Positions 43,126-52,523 of a stretch of 64,000 bases of DNA are shown one piece after another. The number at the start of each line of letters is the position of its first letter. Position 1 is the first letter of the stretch. The DNA is from Succinivibrionaceae bacterium. GTDB lineage: Bacteria; Pseudomonadota; Gammaproteobacteria; Enterobacterales; Succinivibrionaceae. Made by a program: the position numbers and the translations under genes. The notes below the pieces were generated by a model, which made no database searches, was not told where the DNA came from, and saw nothing but the letters and a program-made list of their open reading frames with translations. The stretch covers positions 232,047 to 296,046 of the forward strand of contig JAHZGH010000001.1 in assembly GCA_019420905.1 (NCBI GenBank), given 5' to 3'.

Positions 43126-45032
43126 TTAAAAAAAATTTATTCTTAGCATTAGCGATCTTTGCAGCTATAAGCGCTTATGCACAAGAGCCTTTGAAGATGG
43201 AGGGCAAGGAAACTCTATATCAGCGGATTTTAACCACGGAGAGCTGTCCTTTAAAGTCAAGCATGGCTGCTAAAAGTGCAGAGAATATTCCGCCCTTTAC
43301 GCAATTTTATGTTTATGGACGGGAAAAAGGCTATGTAAAAGTCGGCAATGACGCTAAAGGCAGTATTGCAGGCTTTATCAGCGAGAAGTGCACCATTGAC
43401 TGGAAAATGCAAAGCGCCCTGATGTTTACAAATCCGGCAGCTCGCGAGCGCGCTTTAATTTTTGCAGATAAGGAGCCTCTGCAAAACTTTGTGGAAAATG
43501 AGGATCCTAAGAATGAGCGTACTCTAAAAGATCTCTTAAGCAAGGCTGAAAAGGGGGAGTCAGCCAGCGGAATTATCAGCATTGAGCCAGAAAAATATGT
43601 GGATTGGAAGAAGAATTTTTACCTTTTGCCGATTTTAGATGCTGAAGAGACAATGTTTTATGACGGCAATTATACTCGTCTTCTGCGCATTGGCTCTGTA
43701 AGCGCTAAGCCCAAGCAGAATGCTGTTAAAAGCGCTTCCTTGAAGGCTTTTAAAGCGGCAGTTGTCTTTGTGATCGATTCTTCAATTTCTATGCAGCCGT
43801 ATATTGATAGGACTAGAGAGGCTGTTGGAAATATTTATAAGGAAATTGAAAAGCGCAATCTTCAGGACAGCGTGCATTTTGGTATTGTTTCCTTTAGATC
43901 TGATATTAAAGCTGTGCCGGCTTTAGAATACACTTCAAAAATGTTTGTTGCCCCCGGTGAGGCTACGGACAGAAAAACCTTTTTAAATAAGCTTAAGAAT
44001 TTAAAGCAGGCTTCAGTTTCAAGCTCGCTTTTTGACGAGGATGCTTACAGCGGAATTAATGAAGCCTTAGATAAGGTTAATTGGCAGGATTATGGCGGAC
44101 GCTATATTATATTGATTACAGATGCTGGAGCTATTGACGGTAATAATGAGCATTCATCAACCGGTCTTGATGCGAAAGAGCTGCGTGCAGAGGCTGAGCA
44201 TCACGGGGCTGCCATTTATGCTCTGCATTTATTAACAGCTTCCGGCAAGCGTAATCAAAATCATGAGAAAGCTAAACTACAATATGAAGATTTAACTTAT
44301 AACAGAATTATAAATAAATCTCTGTATTATCCTGTAGCAGCAGGAGATGTTAATGCTTTCGGTAAAAAAGTTGATGAGTTGGCTGCAACCTTAACTCAGC
44401 AGGTTATTGATGCAAGCTTAGGCAATATGACGGCAGGATCTGCTTTAAGTGCCAAAGACAACGAAATGCTGCAGGATACTGCTTTATTAGGCAAAGCTAT
44501 GCAGCTGGCGTATTTAGGGTCTAAAGAAAATACGCAGGTACCGCCTTTTTTCTCAGGCTGGCTTAGCGATCGCGATCTCTTCTCACATACAAAGATTACG
44601 GCGACGCCAGTAACATTATTGACTAAGCTGCAGCTTAGCAATTTAAAGCAGATAACTTCTGAGATTTTAGAATCTGCAAATACGGGGATGGTTGAGCCTG
44701 ATGTTATGTTTTCGCAATTGCGTTCTATTGCTGTAAGCTTAGGCCGCGATCCTAATAAAATCTCGCAGAGCTCAACTTTAAAATTATCTGAATTAGGTCT
44801 TTTAGATGAGTATCTGGAGGGCTTGCCTTATAAGAGCCTGATATCTGACTTGGATGAACAGACCTGGAGCAGCATGGGAGCTGACGAGCAAAATCAGACC
44901 ATTGCTGATTTGGAAAATAAGATTAATTATTATCAGAAGGCCAATGATGACAGCTCACGCTGGCTGAAGCTTAATCCTAAGGCTGATGCCTCGGAGGCTG
45001 TATATCCGATTCCTTTTGACATGTTGCCTTGA
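43122..45032 (+). CDS. Secreted vWA protein like the periplasmic half of PpkA, without kinase
   Basis: The 636-residue protein begins with a signal peptide (cleavage near AISAYA), then a region with SH3-like FYVYGREKGYVKVG. A vWA domain follows at about 212-400: FVIDSSISMQPYIDRTREAV with the MIDAS D-x-S-x-S at 219-223, HFGIVSFRSDI, SSLFDEDAYSGINEAL, YIILITDAGAIDG and AIYALHLLTASGKRN. This series closely follows the C-terminal half of the T6SS-associated Thr kinase PpkA (SMxPYI...DEDAYAG...LITDAGA...ALHLxTxxG), but there is no kinase domain or membrane helix. In Pseudomonas, PpkA acts with TagQRST; here TagT-, TagS- and TagR-like genes follow immediately. The resemblance is from memory of the family. 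Confidence 0.75.
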   Translation: MIKKNLFLALAIFAAISAYAQEPLKMEGKETLYQRILTTESCPLKSSMAAKSAENIPPFTQFYVYGREKGYVKVGNDAKGSIAGFISEKCTIDWKMQSALMFTNPAARERALIFADKEPLQNFVENEDPKNERTLKDLLSKAEKGESASGIISIEPEKYVDWKKNFYLLPILDAEETMFYDGNYTRLLRIGSVSAKPKQNAVKSASLKAFKAAVVFVIDSSISMQPYIDRTREAVGNIYKEIEKRNLQDSVHFGIVSFRSDIKAVPALEYTSKMFVAPGEATDRKTFLNKLKNLKQASVSSSLFDEDAYSGINEALDKVNWQDYGGRYIILITDAGAIDGNNEHSSTGLDAKELRAEAEHHGAAIYALHLLTASGKRNQNHEKAKLQYEDLTYNRIINKSLYYPVAAGDVNAFGKKVDELAATLTQQVIDASLGNMTAGSALSAKDNEMLQDTALLGKAMQLAYLGSKENTQVPPFFSGWLSDRDLFSHTKITATPVTLLTKLQLSNLKQITSEILESANTGMVEPDVMFSQLRSIAVSLGRDPNKISQSSTLKLSELGLLDEYLEGLPYKSLISDLDEQTWSSMGADEQNQTIADLENKINYYQKANDDSSRWLKLNPKADASEAVYPIPFDMLP

Positions 45033-45036
45033 TTTT

Positions 45037-45759
45037 ATGAGTAAGCTGTTAGAAATAAAAAGCCTAAGCTACACCTATAAAGGCGACAGAAATTTTCAGA
45101 TTAAGCTTGAAGCCTTAGAGCTTCAGAAATCTCAAATCTGCGCTTTGACAGGAGTTTCAGGATCGGGAAAATCAACCTTGCTTGAATGTTTAGGCTTATT
45201 AAGAGATGGTTTTGCTGCAGAAAAATTTATCCTAGATAATTTAGATATAAGCAGCCTTGATGCAGATGCAAAGGCTAATCTTAGGGCTTTGAAGATTGGA
45301 TATATGCCGCAGTCAGGCGGATTGCTGCCCTATTTAAGTTTTGAAGATAATTTAAAATTGCAGATAAAGCTTGCCCATCCGGACTTTAATTTAAAGCGTA
45401 CCTTAGAATCGTTAGAGGTGCTTATGCCCTTGCTGGAGCGCTTTAAGCTCGATAAGCTTTTAAAGCATAAAGCTCAGTCTTTATCGATAGGGCAGCGACA
45501 GAGAGCCGTATTTTTTCGCGCCTTGGCGCATCATCCTAAAGTAGTATTAATTGATGAGCCTACTTCGGCATTAGATCCGTCTAATGCCGAAAAAATTTTT
45601 GAGACTATGGTCGAGTGTGCAGAATCTTTAGAAATCGCTATTGTGCTTGTAACGCATGATGTGCACTTAGTTTCTAAATATCATTTGCGAAACTGCGCTT
45701 ACAGTCTTAATGAGAGTTTAGAAAGCTTAAGCCTCTTTAGAATGCAGGAGGATTTGTGA
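45037..45759 (+). CDS. ABC transporter ATPase (TagT/LolD/MacB type)
   Basis: A 240-residue ATPase with Walker A GVSGSGKST, Q-loop YMPQSGGLLPYLSF, signature LSIGQRQRAVFFRAL, Walker B VVLIDEPTSALDP and the switch His in LVTHDVH. It belongs to the LolD/MacB/TagT group that pairs with FtsX-type permeases and works mechanically rather than as an importer. The start is probably the ATG at 45037, 4 bases after the vWA stop. Its own stop overlaps the permease GTG. TagT is its counterpart in the Pseudomonas TagQRST system. Confidence 0.85.
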   Translation: MSKLLEIKSLSYTYKGDRNFQIKLEALELQKSQICALTGVSGSGKSTLLECLGLLRDGFAAEKFILDNLDISSLDADAKANLRALKIGYMPQSGGLLPYLSFEDNLKLQIKLAHPDFNLKRTLESLEVLMPLLERFKLDKLLKHKAQSLSIGQRQRAVFFRALAHHPKVVLIDEPTSALDPSNAEKIFETMVECAESLEIAIVLVTHDVHLVSKYHLRNCAYSLNESLESLSLFRMQEDL

Positions 45760-46949
45760 TCTGCTCTTTATCTTTAAAATCCCTGTGCTTTGACAAGCTT
45801 ATGAGTTTGAGCATTATGATGGCTATGACAGCAATCATTGCGCCCTTATTGCTTTTATTTTCTTTACGCTATGGCATTATTACCAAGGCAGAGCATGATT
45901 TAGAAAGCAATCCTAATAATCTTGAGATTAAGATGCTTTCAGGATATGTTCTTGAAGAAAGCTTTTTTACAGAAATGCGAAAAGATCCGCATGTTGGCTT
46001 CATTATAGAGCTTACTCGTGCGCTAAGTCTTACCTGCGATATAAAATCTGCGCATAAATTTAAAGCTAATATTGAGGCTGTGCCGACTAAAGAGAGAGAT
46101 CCTTTAGTAAGCTTCAGTCATATAAATCATGTTTTAGGAGCTCATGAGGCTTTTATTACCAGAGCTTTGGCTTTAGATTTGAAGCTTAAGGTTGGGGATG
46201 AGATAAAAGTCGCTATTTCAAGAATTGTAAATAATCAGCATCAAAGCAGTACTGAGACTTTTAAAGTATCAGGAATTCTCTCTCAAGCTGCAAGCTCAAG
46301 ACCTCTGATCTATTTACCTTTAGAGGTGATTTTGGCTATGGAGGATTATCGTGATGGCTATGAGCCGCAGTATTTTTCTGACGGAAGTAATTTAAATTAC
46401 AATCGCAAGAGTTTTGCAAGAGCTCGCATTTACGCTAAAAGCCTAGATGATGTAATACCGCTTGCATCTAAGCTTCGCGAGCACTTTAATATTCGCGATG
46501 AAAGCGCTGCCATTGAAAATGCCAAAGCTATAGCCCGCGTTTTAAATATTATTTTTGGCATTATTGCTGTCGTTACCGTAGCAGGCGGAGCTGCTGCGCT
46601 TGCAGGATTAATTTTTTCAAATATCAGCCGACAGCATAAAAGCTTGGCTTTACTGCGTCTGATGGGATTTAATAGCCTGAAGATTATTCTTTTTGTCTGT
46701 ATGCAGAATTTAATTTTAGCTTTAGGAGCTTTCTTATTTGCTCTAGTGCTTTTTTATGCAGGCATGAGCGTTTTTAATTTTTATTTTTCCTTAAATTTAG
46801 AGCCAGGAGAGTCGGTCAGTACTTTAAAGCCTGTACATCTTTTAGCAGCTTTTGTATTAACTGCCGCATTAGTTCTTACTATTTCATTTTTAAGCGTACG
46901 CTTTAAGATTTTAAAGACAGAGATAGCTTCTACTTTAAGAGAGGATTGA
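45756..46949 (+). CDS. FtsX-type ABC permease (TagS-like)
   Basis: The 397-residue protein has one N-terminal helix (about residues 15-40), a periplasmic domain (about 45-255), and three C-terminal helices with the FtsX core (IARVLNIIFGIIAVVTVAGGAAALAG, HKSLALLRLMGFNSLKIILF, LLAAFVLTAALVLTISFLSV). This is the MacB/LolC/TagS layout. It starts at a GTG overlapping the ATPase stop (GTGA) and is followed 1 base later by the FGE-like gene. With the ATPase it should form a mechanotransmission-type complex coupling cytoplasmic ATP use to periplasmic partners. Confidence 0.83.
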   Translation: MICSLSLKSLCFDKLMSLSIMMAMTAIIAPLLLLFSLRYGIITKAEHDLESNPNNLEIKMLSGYVLEESFFTEMRKDPHVGFIIELTRALSLTCDIKSAHKFKANIEAVPTKERDPLVSFSHINHVLGAHEAFITRALALDLKLKVGDEIKVAISRIVNNQHQSSTETFKVSGILSQAASSRPLIYLPLEVILAMEDYRDGYEPQYFSDGSNLNYNRKSFARARIYAKSLDDVIPLASKLREHFNIRDESAAIENAKAIARVLNIIFGIIAVVTVAGGAAALAGLIFSNISRQHKSLALLRLMGFNSLKIILFVCMQNLILALGAFLFALVLFYAGMSVFNFYFSLNLEPGESVSTLKPVHLLAAFVLTAALVLTISFLSVRFKILKTEIASTLRED

Positions 46950-46950
46950 T

Positions 46951-48537
46951 ATGCTGAAGGTTGCTGTAGGTGCAATAGCTCTGCTGTTTTTTCATCAAGC
47001 ATTTGCTGCTGATTTTTCAAATCCTAAGCCTTTGCCTGATGATGTAGTAGTTTCCATGCCTTGTGATTTTAAGATGGTTTTTCGCAAGGTATATACCTCA
47101 AGTCATCAGGATAAAAGCGTAGATGCAGCTTTTCAGGCTGGTTCTTTAGACAATCGCAGTCCCTTAGCCCAAAACCCTCATCGAGAATATGTACAGGGAG
47201 GCTTTAAAGATGAATCTGGTTATTACTATTTGATTTCCAAATATGAGCTTTTGGATTTTCAGTATAAGGCATTAAAAAATCCGCAAAAATGTCCAAGTGT
47301 AAATCGCAAATCATCATTGCCTGCTGTCAATGTTTCTTGGTTTGATTTAAATGAGGCCTGCAGAAATTATTCTTTATATTTGCAAAAAGCTTCTGATAGT
47401 CCCAAAAACGGTAAAGAGAAGGCTTATGCGAGACTTCCTACAGATGAGGAATGGGAGTTTGCCGCCCGCGGCGGCTTAAATGTTTCAAAAAGTGAATTCA
47501 ATGAAAATCTTCCGCCTTTATCTGGGGGTGATTTAGGTGCATATGCCTGGTTTCAAGGTCCTTCTTCATCAAATGGCAGACTGCAGCTGCCAGCTTTAAA
47601 AAAGCCTAATCCTTTAGGTCTGTATGACATGCTTGGCAATGCTTTTGAGATGTGCCAGGAGCCTTTTAAAGCGGTAAGAACTAATCGTCTTTTAGGACAA
47701 AGCGGAGCGATGAGCATACGCGGAGGCAGCTTCAAATCTCCTGCAGCTGCTTTATCAAATGCTACGCGTGCTGAAAGACCTTTTTATATAAATGGCAAGG
47801 AAAATCGCAGCGCTGATTTAGGCGGACGATTAGTTTTAGCTTTATCGGTTGCTTCTGATAGTCAGAGCGTTAAGTCTTTAAATGCTCAGATTGAAGCTTT
47901 AGGGGCTGATGATGGCGAAAATGCTGAGGATAAGATTAATACTATTGAAATGATCGATGATCTTAAGGAAAAGCTGGAAAAAGCTCAGGCAGAGGCTCAG
48001 GAAGGAGCAGATATTAAAAAGCTCAATGAGCAGCTGTCCTTGCAGCTGGCAGCACTGAGATCTCAGGTAAGCGAGGTTAATGCTAAAATTTCTGCAGAGA
48101 GAACGCAGGCTGCTACGGCTAATTTGCGTTTAGGCGGATTCTTATGCCGTTCAATAGCTGCTCAGAGTATCGATATCGATCTGCGTAAATCCTTGTTAAA
48201 AATTTCTGAGCGTAAGTGTGCACGCGATCAGAAAAGCTGCGAGCAAAAAGAGCGTAATATCCAGACATTGCAGACTGAGATTGAGGTTTTAAATGGTCTT
48301 TTAACCTATTATGGGGATACTATGTCTATTGCATCTGATACTTACAGCTTATCCCTGCTTAAGGAGCTGGTATCTGAAGCGAAGAAGTCTCAAGGACAGA
48401 ATAATGCCGGACTAGATGCATTTATTGATCGCTATTATGAGGCAATTGCGTCGTACCCTAAGTTAAATAAAGACCGCAAAGCAATTCACAAGCTATGGAC
48501 CGATAAATGTTACAGCATAGCTAAAGACGGCAAATAA
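46951..48537 (+). CDS. Secreted FGE/SUMF1-fold protein with coiled coil (TagR-like)
   Basis: The 528-residue protein has a signal peptide (cleavage near HQAFAAD) and an FGE-sulfatase domain at about 40-300: YYYLISKYELLDFQYKAL, PAVNVSWFDLNEACRNY, ARLPTDEEWEFAARGG, GLYDMLGNAFEMCQEPF, SIRGGSFKSP and the end GGRLVLAL. A coiled coil follows (about 310-400, LKEKLEKAQAEAQEG) and a helical Cys-containing tail. TagR of the T6SS Thr-phosphorylation pathway is a periplasmic protein of this fold lying beside TagST and acting on PpkA; this gene has the same neighbours. The usual catalytic Cys pair of true FGEs is not evident, so it is probably not an enzyme. Confidence 0.8.
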   Translation: MLKVAVGAIALLFFHQAFAADFSNPKPLPDDVVVSMPCDFKMVFRKVYTSSHQDKSVDAAFQAGSLDNRSPLAQNPHREYVQGGFKDESGYYYLISKYELLDFQYKALKNPQKCPSVNRKSSLPAVNVSWFDLNEACRNYSLYLQKASDSPKNGKEKAYARLPTDEEWEFAARGGLNVSKSEFNENLPPLSGGDLGAYAWFQGPSSSNGRLQLPALKKPNPLGLYDMLGNAFEMCQEPFKAVRTNRLLGQSGAMSIRGGSFKSPAAALSNATRAERPFYINGKENRSADLGGRLVLALSVASDSQSVKSLNAQIEALGADDGENAEDKINTIEMIDDLKEKLEKAQAEAQEGADIKKLNEQLSLQLAALRSQVSEVNAKISAERTQAATANLRLGGFLCRSIAAQSIDIDLRKSLLKISERKCARDQKSCEQKERNIQTLQTEIEVLNGLLTYYGDTMSIASDTYSLSLLKELVSEAKKSQGQNNAGLDAFIDRYYEAIASYPKLNKDRKAIHKLWTDKCYSIAKDGK

Positions 48538-48549
48538 CGAGGTGTGGTT

Positions 48550-50121
48550 ATGATCAGGTTATGCCGGGTTTCGAGATCATCTCTAGGCGCAGTTTCAGAA
48601 AAAATTTGTTTGCAGCTTCCTAAGTGGCGTCAGGAATTGGCCTTAAATTTCCCGCAGGAACTGTTGCTGTCATTACCTGAAATAGCTGCTGATAATGACT
48701 ATATCAGCTTCTATACCACTTTGCAGGGACAAGTTGAGGAAATTGATTTAGCCAAGGCCAAAGAGCAGCATCATCAGGCTTTAGATATATATGAACAGCG
48801 TAAAAAGCTTTTGTGTGATTTTTTAAACAGTTCCCTGAAGCTTCAGGATTATACATTAGAGGAGAGCAGACAGGATTTTTTTAAGCTTTTAAATCTCAGC
48901 CCTAAATTTCTGCTTGTATCCGGCAAATTGCCGGTATTTTTACCGATTATAGAAAAAAGCTTAGAGTCAGTCTTGTTTCAAAATTATGAAAAACAACAAG
49001 TAAAGCTTCAAGCGGTACCCTTTTATAAGCGTCATCTGCCCTGTATTTTAAGCTTAAGCTTTTTCTTAGCGCTATTATTTTTAGCATGGTACTTTTTATT
49101 AAGACCTTGGCCCTATGAAGGCACGCTTATGGGGAGAATAGAGGCTCTTTTAGGCAATAAAAGTGCAATTGAGCAGCATCAGAGAATACAGCATGACATT
49201 GATAAATTGCTTGCGTATTTAGAGGCAAGAGATCTGGCTTTACAAAATGATCGCATGCAGGAGGAATTAGCTTTAGTTCAAAAAGAGCGCGATGAGGCTT
49301 TAGCGCAGAATAAGGCTTTAGAAGAAAAGCAAAAGCTTTTAGAGGAGCAGCAAAAATTATTAGAGGAGCAAAGGCTTAAGGATGAGCAGGAGAAAAAGGC
49401 TCTTTTGGAAAAGCAGGAAAAATTAAGGCTTGAAAAAGAACGGCAGGAAGCGCTTTTAAAACAGCAGAAGCAGGCTAAGAATCAGGAAAGCTTTGCACAA
49501 AAAGCTTTGCCTAAGTGTGAGATTTTACGTAAGGAAGGCAAGATGCCGCAGATGGTAATTGCTTTTGACGGCTCAGAATCGATGCTTCAGAAGGATGTCG
49601 GCGGCGGCGACAGTCGTCTTTCGGCGGCAATTCGCGCTTCTGAAGCTTTAGTTCAAAGTACGGATAAGAATATTAGTATTGGACTTGTGGAAATTAATGG
49701 CTGCCCGATGTCAAAAAATCATGGATTTTTTTCAGGCGGCAATCGCTCGGCATTAATCAGCGCAATTAGAAATATCAATCCGTATCGTTATGATGGCAAA
49801 ACTCCTCTTGTTCATGGTCTCAATACTATCTCGTCATTAGTTGACGGAGTGAAAGCAGAAGCTGTAGGAGTATTAATTTCAGACGGTGAAGACACATGTC
49901 CCTTTACTAGCAATATGAATGTCTGTACTATTGCAAAAAATATTCATGCCAGCCAGCCTAAGCTTAAAATTCATACTATTTTGATTGGCAAGAATGCATC
50001 TCAAGCCGCCTGTATTGCTGAATATACAGGGGGAAAGGTTTATAGTCCTAAAAATGCAGCACAAATTGTCTCGCAGCTAAAGGCTGCAGGAGCAAGCGTG
50101 CAAAAGGTATGTAAGGAGTAA
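48550..50121 (+). CDS. Membrane-anchored coiled-coil vWA protein
   Basis: The likely start is the ATG at 48550 with GAGG 7 bases upstream; a GTG at 48544 is an alternative. An N-terminal cytoplasmic part (about 1-160) is followed by one membrane helix (about 165-185, LSLSFFLALLFLAWYFLL), a long Gln/Glu/Lys/Leu coiled coil (about 210-315) and a C-terminal vWA domain: MVIAFDGSESMLQKD (MIDAS D-x-S-x-S), ISIGLVEINGC, YDGKTPLVHGL and VGVLISDGEDTC. The cysteines in ISDGEDTCPF and NVCTIA suggest periplasmic disulphides. It is the second vWA protein of the operon, anchored where the first is secreted. Confidence 0.78.
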   Translation: MIRLCRVSRSSLGAVSEKICLQLPKWRQELALNFPQELLLSLPEIAADNDYISFYTTLQGQVEEIDLAKAKEQHHQALDIYEQRKKLLCDFLNSSLKLQDYTLEESRQDFFKLLNLSPKFLLVSGKLPVFLPIIEKSLESVLFQNYEKQQVKLQAVPFYKRHLPCILSLSFFLALLFLAWYFLLRPWPYEGTLMGRIEALLGNKSAIEQHQRIQHDIDKLLAYLEARDLALQNDRMQEELALVQKERDEALAQNKALEEKQKLLEEQQKLLEEQRLKDEQEKKALLEKQEKLRLEKERQEALLKQQKQAKNQESFAQKALPKCEILRKEGKMPQMVIAFDGSESMLQKDVGGGDSRLSAAIRASEALVQSTDKNISIGLVEINGCPMSKNHGFFSGGNRSALISAIRNINPYRYDGKTPLVHGLNTISSLVDGVKAEAVGVLISDGEDTCPFTSNMNVCTIAKNIHASQPKLKIHTILIGKNASQAACIAEYTGGKVYSPKNAAQIVSQLKAAGASVQKVCKE

Positions 50122-50125
50122 TTTC

Positions 50126-51802
50126 ATGCGATCAATAATATTAAACAGCGGACCTATGCATAAATATGCTCCTATAGGACAAGATGGAGTTTTGGTATGG
50201 AAATCAGCTGAAGCTTTTCGCAATGCCTTAGAGGGAGAAAGTCAGCTTGGCAGAGAGATTACTCGCTTTTTGGCTATTCCTAAATCTTCGCAGAGCGGAG
50301 AGCATCTGGATTGGTTTATCCCGTTTGACAGCGCTGAAGGTCGAGATTATGAAATTATACGCTGGTCAAGCGCTTCCCTTGAAGAAAAAAAGCAGGCTTT
50401 AGAAAAGCTTGAAGCTATGGCCAAGAAGCTTTTAAATTACGGCTTAGATCTAAAAGCTATGGCTTTAACTAGCAATGACAAGCTTTTTGAGCATTTTATA
50501 AATGGCACTAAAGAAGGGGAAGTTCTGCCAGCATTGCATTTTCCTGATAATGACTGCTTGTTTATTGTTGATGGTCAGCCTGTAATTACATTTTGGGGAT
50601 TTACAAAAAATCGTCTATCCTTGAAAGGAGCTCCTTTTGCCGAGCTTCAGCATGAAGTTAATTCTAAAGGTTTTAATGGCTTTCAAGCTAAAGCTGCAAG
50701 TTCATCTGCTACAGCATCAAAGTCACCTAGTTTTTTTAGGCAACACTTGTGGTGTTTGTTGCTTCCTCTTTTATTACTGCTGTTGTTTTTGCTCCTGTGG
50801 TTATTATGGCGTTATTTATTTCCACAGGGAATAAATTTTGGAGGAATATCTATCCCTCCTTACGAGCAGAATTTCTCTGAAAATAAAGATAATTTGCCGT
50901 CCTCTGTAACAAGCTTAGAGGAATTGCTTCCTAAAATAGATCTTAAAAGCCTTGAAATTGAAAAAAATCCTGATGGTACTTATCTTGTAAAAGATAATTT
51001 AGGGCATATTTATACGGTTAATAAAGATATTGTAGAAAATTTAGCAGAGGAAAATTTTGTACGGGTTGAGGATCCTGATATTTCTGGAGTAGTGCCCGAT
51101 GCTGACGTAGATGTTTTGCCTAAGGATGCTTTACCTTCTTCTTTAGATGACAATGCCTCAGCGGTAGCATCTGATAAGGCTAAAGATTCTAAAGAAAGCA
51201 TAGCAGATGAAAAAGCATCGAATAATGCTAAAAATGCTGATGAGAAAGCAGCTATAGATGAATCGGCAGCAGATAATTTTAAAGATGTTAATTCATATGC
51301 GGTCAAAGGCAATAATATAGTCGATGCCGATGAGCCTTTAAATCTTAATGAAAATTCTAGGCCGCCGTTATTATCTGAAGATGGTGTTATTACAAGAGAA
51401 GACCCTTTTGCTAATACAAAACCTTTAAATTTATCTGAAAGTGACATTGCAAAAGGTACACTTAATAATTTGGCTGGAACTTGGAGAGTTAAGTCATCAA
51501 TTGTTAACTCAAGTACTAATAAGCCGGTTAATTTGAAATATAGTTTTGATAAAAATGGTAAGGGTAAGGCTGTAATTGAAGAGCAAAATGGGGTTAAGTG
51601 TTATTCTGATGTAGAAGGGAAGATTGTTGATGGTTATTTGCAGATTAGCAATGAATCAACGGCTGTTTGCAGCGATAAAAGTACATATTTGATGCCAAAG
51701 ATAAAATGTAAAGCTGGAACTAATAATGATAGTTCTTGTGAGGCTATTTATTCACAAGGAATAAATGGTAAAGAGCGCTTTAATATTGAGTTACGCCAAT
51801 AA
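50126..51802 (+). CDS. srfA: SrfA-family bitopic protein
   Basis: The 558-residue protein resembles SrfA, the third member of the Salmonella srfABC set. The cytoplasmic part has LGREITRFLAIPKSSQ, EHLDWFIPF and the marked LHFPDNDCLFIVDGQPVITF followed by WGF (to about 160). One strongly hydrophobic Leu-rich helix lies at about 208-231, then an acidic Ala/Asp/Lys linker and a small C-terminal domain (about 450-558) starting LAGTWRVKSS, with four Cys, probably periplasmic and disulphide-bonded. The match is from memory of the family. It starts 4 bases after the vWA gene. In Salmonella srfA precedes srfB; here it is far downstream. Confidence 0.65.
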   Translation: MRSIILNSGPMHKYAPIGQDGVLVWKSAEAFRNALEGESQLGREITRFLAIPKSSQSGEHLDWFIPFDSAEGRDYEIIRWSSASLEEKKQALEKLEAMAKKLLNYGLDLKAMALTSNDKLFEHFINGTKEGEVLPALHFPDNDCLFIVDGQPVITFWGFTKNRLSLKGAPFAELQHEVNSKGFNGFQAKAASSSATASKSPSFFRQHLWCLLLPLLLLLLFLLLWLLWRYLFPQGINFGGISIPPYEQNFSENKDNLPSSVTSLEELLPKIDLKSLEIEKNPDGTYLVKDNLGHIYTVNKDIVENLAEENFVRVEDPDISGVVPDADVDVLPKDALPSSLDDNASAVASDKAKDSKESIADEKASNNAKNADEKAAIDESAADNFKDVNSYAVKGNNIVDADEPLNLNENSRPPLLSEDGVITREDPFANTKPLNLSESDIAKGTLNNLAGTWRVKSSIVNSSTNKPVNLKYSFDKNGKGKAVIEEQNGVKCYSDVEGKIVDGYLQISNESTAVCSDKSTYLMPKIKCKAGTNNDSSCEAIYSQGINGKERFNIELRQ

Positions 51803-51815
51803 ATTGAGGAAGATT

Positions 51816-52517
51816 ATGTATAAGCAAAGTATTATGGCAACAATTTTAACTGCAATATTGCTGACAGGCTGTGCAACCCAAAATACTGATTATGTAGATC
51901 CGAGCCTAAAAAAAAGTGGAGCTCATTTTTTCTCTGAATCAGGCTTTACTTCTTGCGCTATGGGGGCTGGGATTGGGGTTTTAGCTTGCCTTGTTGCTGA
52001 TGTAGACAACAAACTTGCCTGCTCTGCAATAGCAGGTGCTAGCGGTTGTATAATCGGCATGTCAGCTAATTATATATTTGATAATGTTAGAGCTAATTAT
52101 GCTAATGCTGAACAGCAATTGGATGCTACAACAGAATTAGTTAAAGAGGATATTGCTGCTGTTTCTGACGTTAAAAAAGCTACGGAGAATTTGATTGAGA
52201 GAGATAAAAAGGCTATATCTGATTTAGAGTCGCAGTATCAGGATAAAAAGGACTCAAAAAGTATTTTAGATAAAAAGACTAAAGAGATTGACGCTAATAT
52301 TGCATACATAAAAGAGAAATTACAGATTTTAGATAATAAAATTAAGTCTTATGATTATGCAAAAAATAAATATGAAAAAGAAAGTCTTTCAGAAAGCGAA
52401 TTAGAAAAGCTTCATAAACTTGAAGATAATATTGCAGCTCTGAAAGCAGAGCGAGATAGCTTATATGCGCTCTCTGAAACTTATACATCTCAACGAAATC
52501 GCTTGGCTCAAGGTTAG
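51816..52517 (+). CDS. Lipoprotein with glycine-zipper-like region and coiled coil
   Basis: The likely start is the ATG at 51816 with GAGGA upstream, giving 233 residues. The lipobox is AILLTGCATQ. A small Ala/Gly/Cys-rich hydrophobic segment follows (AMGAGIGVLACLVAD...ASGCIIGMSANYIF), similar to glycine-zipper lipoproteins, then a long coiled coil (about 85-233) rich in Lys, Asp and Glu. It should be anchored in the outer membrane (Ala after the Cys, so no Lol-avoidance Asp). In the Pseudomonas Tag system the lipoprotein TagQ recruits TagR; this or the next protein could have that role by position only. Confidence 0.7.
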   Translation: MYKQSIMATILTAILLTGCATQNTDYVDPSLKKSGAHFFSESGFTSCAMGAGIGVLACLVADVDNKLACSAIAGASGCIIGMSANYIFDNVRANYANAEQQLDATTELVKEDIAAVSDVKKATENLIERDKKAISDLESQYQDKKDSKSILDKKTKEIDANIAYIKEKLQILDNKIKSYDYAKNKYEKESLSESELEKLHKLEDNIAALKAERDSLYALSETYTSQRNRLAQG

Positions 52518-52523
52518 AAAAAT

